From assembly GCA_914767715.1 (NCBI GenBank), contig OU612070.1, positions 19,396,025 through 19,460,024 on the forward strand: 64,000 bases of DNA, read 5' to 3'. The position numbers and the translations under genes are program-made. A model generated the notes under the pieces. That model was not told the DNA's origin. It did not search any database and saw only the letters and a list, made by a program, of their open reading frames with translations. Within the stretch, counting starts at the first letter, position 1. The number at the start of each line of letters is the position of its first letter. This DNA is from Membranipora membranacea (taxonomy: Eukaryota; Bryozoa; Gymnolaemata; Cheilostomatida; Membraniporidae). Below, in pieces: positions 56,165 to 64,000 of the stretch.

Positions 56165-56310
56165 CAAGGACGCACCTGGACCTTGCTCTGAGTAGTGTGG
56201 CGGGATGCACCTGGACCTTGAATGGCATAGTCTAAACAGGATGCTCTCGGACCTTGAACTATGATAGCCAAAGTAGGACAAACCTGGATCTTGACCTATA
56301 TGATAGGTGT
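56165..56310. repeat. Degenerate tandem repeat, ACCTGGACCTTG motif
   Basis: Four to five imperfect units of about 30-45 bases sharing GCACCTGGACCTTG, with decay towards the right. Confidence 0.6.
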
Positions 56311-58379
56311 ACTCTATAATCCTTTTTAAGGCATGCCAGAGCATTGTCTAAAATAAATAATCTATGAGACCTCTTTCATATCAAACTTTTTATAATCAGG
56401 AGGATGTTCCAGCCAGAAACTCAGATAACGATCATGATTCCGGCCTATATCTCAATCTTCAACAGGTGTGCTGTGTTCTACGCATTACAATATTTATCTC
56501 GCAGACAGCAATTTGCTGAACTCTAAAATCTGTATATGATTCATTGAACGACCATAAAATTGAGCAATAATTGCCTCAACCTGTTGAAATTCACCTTGCG
56601 TTCAGCCGGCTGCTGCACCTTAGTTCAGTTTGGTCCCAGACTACATTGAACAGGCCAGGCCTGTAGTTCAAGGAGAGGCAGGGAGGCACTACATCTCTTA
56701 GAAAGCTTAATAAAGTGTCTAAAACACTATATCTGGATATTCCATGTCAAAATCAGCTCCTCTGGGTTTTACATTTGCTAATTATATGCCTTAAATTGCT
56801 TAGGGAGCAACTAACAGCACCCCTCCTGGTGAGGTTTCGGACTCGCCTCATACTTTTGCCTCCCCTAAGAATTTTATTTACTACGGCCCTGACAGGCACT
56901 ACTGGTTATCACGCAAATCAGACAAACTGTAGCTTCAATTCAAGCACTGGCCAGCACTAAATTTAATTTGCTTATTACACCCGCAAGCACTGTTTGTTTT
57001 AGCTAGAAGACATTAGTTTTTAACAGATAATGCAAAAAGAAAACCCTGCTGTTTATACTAGGAAAACCTCTGGGAAACCAGTTTCCCAATTTGTAGTATT
57101 TCAGTGGGCAAGTTCAGGCATGTGTACTAAGCTATTGTTATTGTTTTGCTAGCTAAAGTAAAAGCATTATGCTGATTGGGTAATATGGATGTTTACAACC
57201 TGTTGATTGGCTCAACACCACTGGCGCTAAGTTCATGTTGGGGTCACATGGCAAAAAGTAGGATGTCATCATTGTAAAACCTGAATTCAGTACAGCAAGT
57301 TGGGGAAATTTTGAAGACTAAATTTTCACTATCTAGGAAATATATATATATATTGTTGCAGACCTTATCCTACTTCATACCACAACAAGTAAGCGTTCAA
57401 GGAGTAACAGCCTTGTTTGTTATTTCATTGCTGACACTATTTTTGTATAAGTGACAAGCATAATAGTTAGTTAGTAGCATGGAGTAACTCCTTATTATTA
57501 AGGTAGTTAGTTAGTAGCCATTGCATTAGATTTTAACTTCTGTGAATGCAAATTGAATATTGGACTACTTGGTAATAATTGGATTAGATTTTGTGACAGT
57601 GGATCGCTGAACAAGTAGTAGTATTATCCATTGGTATTACAACTGCTAGCTGCTGCAAAGTACACAGTGCTACACTACAGAGTCACTATTCTCTACCCTT
57701 CCCCTCCTCACTTTATCTAGTAGTGTTGAGTCCTCACTCCAGCAAGACATATGCAGAAGTCTACATTCAACTTTCCTTGTCACCTCTAACCTTTACTGTA
57801 AACAGCCTTGTCATATCGCTGATAACTACTAACTGGGGTCCGGTCTGCCTGAGCGCTGGTCAGTAGCTGAGTTTTAAGTTGACCGCTATATACTTTTTGC
57901 ATGGAATCCCTTCTTGAGTAAGCTTTACTTATGATCTGTTTGTTTTCATTAGGATAATAAAGAGTGGAATAAAATACACAAAGCTTCATCTTCCATAACT
58001 TTCAACGAAGAGTGACTTCTATACGACAGTGGTGAGTCATTGTTTCACGGTACTTTCACCCTGGGAGAGGTTTTATTTACAAAGGTAGGCCATAGGCCTA
58101 CAGGTTGTTGGAAGTGGTTTTGCAAGATATTCTATTCTTGATGAGATTTCAGTAAAGCTCAGGCCCAATTATTGCATTGCAGTGGAGGCTTACCCAAACA
58201 GGGCTACTAGTGACGTGAAATTATCTATGTGAGACCAGAAAAAATCGAGATAGTGTAGCAAACCCAAAACCTTGAGAGAGTCAGCTGAGATTTGCTATTA
58301 TAGCTAATTTTTTTCTTAGGTAGTAGATTGTTCACTATCGACCATCTCTCAAGAGGTACAAAACCAGTTTAATCGTAGT
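56311..58379. other. Upstream flank of the gene at 58380
   Basis: No coding exon is recognised. It may contain the promoter and 5' UTR exons of the following gene. Confidence 0.35.
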
Positions 58380-61300
58380 ATGGCATCTGGTGGACAACAG
58401 TTTGACGATTCATCAGGTGAAAGGGCTAGACAAGGAAGATATAAAAACAAAAACGGTGCACCAAAAGACCTTGAATTGGCAGATATGCATCCATATGTGA
58501 CAAGGTGAGTTAGTCAGTGACTTTTCTCAGCCGTCGCAAATAAGTGCCAGCCATAGACTTAATAAGGTTTATTATCAAGTCTATGGTGCCAGCTAGGTTT
58601 TGAATGGTACCATCATTCCCACAATGCAACATCAACTGGGAATTCCCAGAAAAATAAAGTTGTTTGGGAATCAGAATAGTGCATTGTTGGTTAGTGTGTA
58701 TTGTACCCGCTTAATAATTATACATCAGTGATTCTAGCTGGGATTTAGATGACAGCAGTGGGTTACCTTCAAACCACAATTGGATGACATTAGACTATGA
58801 TATGATATGTATCTATAACTGTGGATTAATTCAAACTAGCTGGGTGCTGTGTATTTATATTTACAGAGATAGCGGGTGTTACACAGGCTCCCCGATGGGT
58901 CATAGCAGGCCTACCTCCACTGCGAGTGGCAGCAGTGCTCAGCGTTTCATGTTTGATGATATGTCACATCACGCGATGAGCACTCCAGCTACTAGTATAA
59001 GGCATAGACATCAGATGGGCTCTAGAGGATTTACGCCTTCCTATGCGCTCGACACACAACTGGTATGTCGACTAAAAGTACATTACAATTTGATAAAATT
59101 TTGAAAAAGACTGCCGCGGATAACATTCAAATTGAGCATGTTTGGTGACTTTTAATATGAAGCTGAGTTCTGAGGCACCGCTCCTTCAAATCTGCTTAGG
59201 TACTGTATTATTTTAATCAAAAACAGGAAAATCATCACACTTATATTGTTAAAATATTAGTTGCTATTACTGGTCAAATTGGATAACAAGTCATTTAGCG
59301 TCTTGAGTGTGGAAGTCATCACTTTTATTGTAGTGAAAGTGTGCTACATTCGACCTATCCTTGATGGTCATAGTGATTCCCATCATAAATAATTAATCTG
59401 TCAGTGAGCGTTAATGATCTGTGATCACATGATGATATCATGCTTGAATCAGGACAATTGACTGTTTAGCAAAGCTTTTTATTTAATCTACCCCTATATA
59501 AATATGGTTTTTTATCAGGTGAACGATAATAGGTCGCTGATTAGTCATAACTTATATCACCTGTGCCTTTGTCTCACATGACGTCAGCGCAAGTCTTATT
59601 GTTTATATTAAGCTTACCTAGTTTTCCATCATGCTAACCGGAGTTTTCCAGTTTTATGTCTACTTCAGCATGTAATTGGTCACAAAAGCTTATTCAGAAC
59701 TTTTCTGCTGTTCTTTTGTTTACGCTTTCACCAACAGTTAGCTAACACCAAGCATAAGGGGATCAGTTTCAGTGATATTGTTTATACATTTCCAGTCTCT
59801 TCATGGGTGTTTAGTTCAGTACAACATAAAAAGCTCAGCTGAGAAGGATTAAATTTATACAGCTGGCTCTGTGCCAAAAGTATGTCAAATCAGCTGTGCT
59901 TGTAGCTGATTAAGTTTTGTTGTTTCTATATTATTGTAATCAGCTATCACACTATAAAGCATTTGTTATGGCTAATTCTTGTCAGTGGTTATGATGTTTG
60001 TTTACCAGTTCAAAAGATCAGGAGCCAAGCTTTTTTCAAGCTTGCCCCTGTCAAGTGGTTTGATAATGGACTATACAAAAGCATGCTTAGATTTATCGAA
60101 GGTCATCTTGGTGCCAAGTTTGATGTGATAGGCTTAATTGATAAGGATATAAAAAATTTCAGTAGGCGTTCCAACGATTGCTCTCTTTTTTTTGCTTCTT
60201 GCCTCCCTGAGGTTCCGTTTTGGCTGCTTACGGTTGATGATTCTGGTTTTTATCTCTTGGTGTCCTACCCCCATTAATCACTCCTTAGTTGACATAATCA
60301 TAACATGACATATTAAATACAATTGGCAACTTGCCAGCATGTTGAAAAAAAACTGCCTCCCCATTCAGTCATGTCATGATCAAATTAGCATTAATTGTTT
60401 GTAGTGGTAGTTGATCCCACCGATTTTACGCCTTATGGTGGAGGACTTTTGAACATGTTGGGCATGTTTGGATTCTTGCAGGATTGTTGTCATTATTCCA
60501 GTGTAGACTGTCCATTTATGCAGAAGTGATCTATTTTTAAGTGGTGTTTAGGCTATTGTTTTGCTTTGTATGCTTTGGACATTTCAAGTGGGTTTTTAGA
60601 CTGCCAGCGTAGACTGTCAAATTACGTGACAGGTAGACGAGCCACATGGCAGCCGCGTGACAATGTGTGCCCTACTTCATCTTCATTCTCAATTTTGATT
60701 ATTCATCACACACAAAACAAAGTCCACGCGCTAAGCCTGGATGGTCTATGATTAGAGCCCTGGCTGGGTTTTCCACCTTTTATTTCAGGTCGACATGGGT
60801 TCACATGATATAAGCATGACCTGGGCATCAATCTCATCTTATCATTTGACACATGGGCGCAGGTGCCCGATAATCAGCTGACTTTTATCTCCCTCACCAT
60901 TGTGTCACTGACGCTGATGCAAGTCAATGGTCTGGTGGCATTTTGAACTTTCTCTTTGGGAATTACCAGAATCTGACAACAAATAGCAGTCATATGACGT
61001 TGGTGGAAATAGGTCAAAGTGTTACACAAAATGTTCCATAATTCATTTAGAAGAAGTTGCTCTTTGGTAAAGGAGGCCTTAAATGACTTTGTATACATTT
61101 TTTAATCATTTTATAAACAATAATTTTTGTTAACAGATGGATAGCGGTACACACGACGACACTGACACAGCTCCCCCTGGTGGCGATGAGTACGGCGATC
61201 ATGATGAGGTGTTTGAGATGTCCTCGGATGAGTCATTTCTCCTGGACTCTGGTTTCCAGGCCACCATGTCACCATCACAAGCCACCCCAGGTACTGTATG

Positions 61301-62758
61301 TCTCATTGAGTGTGTGGAGGTGATGAAATCTCTCAAGCACTTATATATTTATCTTCCTGGCAGTCATCTTCACAGACAGTCATTTCACAACATGTATTCT
61401 TGTCTATGATATATAATAAATCAAGTTCAAGCACACAGAACAATGCAGATGACAGTCATTATTCACAGTCAGTCATTCTCACAGAACCTTGCAGGGCACG
61501 TTCTGTAGTCTGGTCACAGTTTGTCTGCCAATAGGAGGGCACAAATTGCCTGTAGTAACTCAAACTTTGTGTTGTCATTATTCACGCTCATCATGTTTGA
61601 ACAGTCTACCATGATGACGGTGTCATCATATTTTGTATTGCTTCCTTTATCAAGCTTCTGGTTTGCAGAATATTGCACAACTAGTCCCTTTTTGCGAAAT
61701 CTGGGGCAAGTTTTCCACAATAATGTGATTAAACTAGGAACTGCCTTTGCATAGATGTTGTTTGTTGTGATTCAGGGCTATGTTTGGGTGCACTAAGCTG
61801 ATGGCGATGCAAAAGGCTACAACCAGAAAATTGTAGTAAACAACCTTAGATTTTGGCAAGCGATCTTTTTGCATTATCAACCGATAAAATATGGTAGCAA
61901 CCATCAATTGATAAGATGCTAAATTTTAAATGATGCGGATCATTGCTCGTTTTTGTCAAAAAACCACATGCCCAATACTCACATGTAAAAAAGAGGCTTG
62001 CCAATTCTTGTTGGCAACCCTGCCAAGTCAATTCGGATAGTCCAGTGAAATAGACAGTGTCAGAAACTATATCTTGTCATGCTCCCGCATGATGATCGTC
62101 TATGTACCATCATCATTCTCGAAACCGAGAATGATCTTCTTCTTACTAAATACATTGCAATTCACACAACCCTGTTTCTCAACAGTTTTCACACCCTGAC
62201 AGGATGCTGGCACGGAATTTTATGCTGGTAGTTTTGTTGTCTGGTGAAAATTTGTCACCACGTAGTAGTAACATGACGTGGTCACGATGTTGTGTAGGAT
62301 GGTGGTGGCCGTGACAAGCTGTGCAGGAAAATTTAGAGGAAAGTCCGAGAATGAAATTTTGAGATGGTCTATCCACAGATTTGAAGACCATTTATTAGCA
62401 GATATTAACATCAAATTAGCGTAATATGTGGGAATTTCCAACTCATTCCAAATTTATCATTAGATTTTAAAATTTGTCTTATATCATAGCATATATCTGT
62501 GGAATATCATTGTACTCAGCTTCGAAACTTCGAACTTCGTTTATTTTATAATAGATGATGTTCGGTGGCCGATGGACTCCGAATCCACAGACTCACCCCC
62601 ACACAGACCCACTCCTGCGACGCAGATATTCGGCAGATCAAAGTTCTATGTACCGAGGAGACACAGTCGGCAGCTAGAACAAGGAGCGGATACAGAATCT
62701 GAGGAAGAGGATGACCATGATGGATCCACTACTGATGAATTCAACACAGCAGAGTTTG
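58380..62758 (+). CDS. Unidentified acidic, Ser/His-rich protein, 5' exons
   Basis: Four exons join in phase: 58380-58504 (start MASGGQQFDDSSGERARQGR), 58867-59062, 61137-61290 and 62555-62758, giving 226 residues. The last donor (TTTG|GTGAGT, phase 1) points beyond the window. The sequence is low-complexity and probably disordered: Ser/Thr-rich (SRPTSTASGSSAQRF), His-rich (FDDMSHHAMSTP, SIRHRHQMG) and acidic (GADTESEEEDDHDGSTTDEF). No signal peptide, membrane segment or catalytic motif is visible yet. It looks like the regulatory N-terminus of a larger protein whose defining domain is off the window. Good donors and acceptors and consistent phases support it as a gene; the family is unknown. 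Confidence 0.7.
58551..58586. repeat. Short hairpin (CCATAGA family)
   Basis: CCATAGACTTAATAA...TTATTATCAAGTCTATGG with GTGCCAG on both sides, just inside intron 1 of the gene starting at 58380. Confidence 0.65.
59963..60277 (+). other. Unidentified 104-codon frame in intron
   Basis: A frame within the intron between exons 58867-59062 and 61137-61290 (LAPVKWFDNGLYKSMLRFIE, LPEVPFWLLTVDDSGF). Residue use looks protein-like, but no family is recognised and there are no clear splice partners. It may be a transposon scrap or an alternative exon. Confidence 0.25.
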
Positions 62759-62796
62759 GTGAGTTGGTGAAGAATGTTTAAGTGAATTTTCCTAAA

Positions 62797-63104
62797 GTGA
62801 TTGTGAAGGAAACAGGTTTTTGATATCATTCTGGAGTTCTCAGTCTACTTTAGAAAACCGTTTTAAGGTTTATTAACAGCAAGTGACCCAGTTTCAACTG
62901 ATTTTCACTCAAAGTTGAGGAAGGTACTAAAAAGGTACTTTTTTGTATATACTATCATAAATATAGTACCTTTTTAGTACCTTCCTTTCTCAACTTTGAG
63001 TGAAAATCTATTGAAACTGGGTCACTTGCTGTTAATAAAACTTAAAGCGGTTTTCTAAACTCCAGAATGATACCAATAACTCGATTCCTTCACAATCACT
63101 TATG
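62797..63104. mobile_element. Foldback MITE
   Basis: AAGTGATTGTGAAGGAA on the left is inverted on the right. Pairing continues through AACAGCAAGTGACCCAGTTT and GAAGGTACTAAAAAGGTAC to a loop of about 20 bases near 62955. It lies just after exon 62555-62758 in the next intron. No coding capacity. Confidence 0.9.
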
Positions 63105-64000
63105 ACGAAAAAACTGTCAAAAGAGGATTTTATAGCAATTTTCCCATCAGTTTCCAGGGAGATGAGGTAAACTAATCAATTATTACCTTGTTCTCTAAAA
63201 ATCGGAAAACTGTAATGGGTGATTTTTAACCATTCCTTCCACAGATATGTAATCAATTACTGTCACTTCCCAATGCAGCCTTGAGTGTCGATTTTGACAT
63301 GGATATTTATACAGCTGTCAGCCCCATTGTGACATCCCATGTCAAGTGTGTGACAAGTTGCCAGGTGTAGCTGTTGTACAGTTAAGTGTGTATCTCCAAA
63401 ATTAAGTTACCCAACCTTTACTCCAATGGATCTGAGATCCAGATATATATTCTATGCTAAGCGTGTGTGGTATTTTGGTATTTTTTTGCCAGCAACTATC
63501 ATGTTGAAAAAAAAAATCTAAAAATCATTAGCACAGCTGTCATAGAGTGGACCTCTAGATCAGAGCTGCCTGGGGAAGCAGAGTTGTTCTGGGATGTTTA
63601 GCACTGAGTAAACTGGGTGCATGCTTAGCTAATCTTTTTATATCTAAAAGCGTGTTTCATAATGACCGCTCCTCCAGGCAGCGCCAGTGTTTCGACAGCG
63701 CTTTTGATTTTCGTATCCGGAATTCATCCTTGTTTTTGTTACATACCGAACCAATATTTATCTAGATTTTCTCACATTAATTAGTGAATTTAAGTTGTGT
63801 AAAGGGATTAATGCCGTAGCATCAGTGCCAGGTTCCCATGATTATCTCGCGGTAATTAGCCTTAGCAATCACTCATCAAATCACGATAAATACTCCCTAC
63901 TCAGCTGACTTGATTCTGGCAGCACGCTGCTGCGTTATTTAGAGCCTCACACGTGTACCAAGAGGTGCTTGAGTTTATGTGCTGACTAAAGTACAGATGG
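63105..64000. other. Probable intron, nothing further recognised
   Basis: This should be intron of the gene starting at 58380. I see no exon with good splice sites in a usable phase. Confidence 0.4.

Overview
The window looks like chromosomal DNA of an animal, most likely a marine invertebrate. It is AT-rich, with multi-exon genes cut by canonical GT-AG introns of about 0.2 to 2.6 kb, a novel-type protein kinase C, a DEG/ENaC channel, poly(A) signals, microsatellites and many foldback or terminal-inverted-repeat (TIR) DNA elements. I see no bacterial operon structure, no ribosomal RNA and no CRISPR array. The species cannot be named from the sequence. I joined exons by reading splice sites and checking intron phase, so every exon joint is an inference from sequence.

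Layout. (1) 1-9.5 kb, plus strand: the 3' two thirds of a PKC epsilon/eta-like kinase gene, 9 exons, ending at 8399. Its introns hold a nested foldback/TTAA element (868-2970) and a hAT-type MITE with 8-bp target duplications (3458-4188). (2) 10.8-13.1 kb, minus strand: a 5-exon gene for a 258-residue protein with two HMG boxes and a Lys/Ser-rich basic tail. A foldback element sits in one intron and a 16-bp minisatellite abuts the start codon. (3) 13.8-28 kb: a complex block with a plus-strand gene (15.9-22.5 kb) joining short exons to a large exon that encodes an OTU-like protease domain fused to a Mutator-like (MULE) transposase domain. Two of its 5' exons are tandemly duplicated in frame, and a third inverted copy lies in a minus-strand gene start at 26.5-27.9 kb, next to an apparently perfect 623-bp palindrome. 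(4) 28-39 kb: mostly gene-poor, with a 2-kb long-TIR element, a retroelement protease remnant, and 44-bp and 99-bp tandem repeats. (5) 39.4-41.1 kb, plus strand: a decayed inverted duplicate of the HMG gene. (6) 43.1-50.4 kb, minus strand: a complete 12-exon DEG/ENaC channel gene (570 residues), with a hAT MITE and a decayed duplicate exon in its introns. (7) 50.4-58 kb: gene-poor, with a tRNA-like sequence inside a TIR element and a LINE 3' fragment. (8) 58.4-62.8 kb, plus strand: four 5' exons of an unidentified acidic/Ser-rich protein that runs off the window.

The genes do not form a pathway. The unifying theme is mobile DNA: foldbacks, TIR elements of at least two target-site types (TTAA and 8 bp), inverted duplications, and a transposase-derived gene that has acquired introns and a protease-like domain. 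That gene and its duplicated exons are the best candidate for something undescribed.
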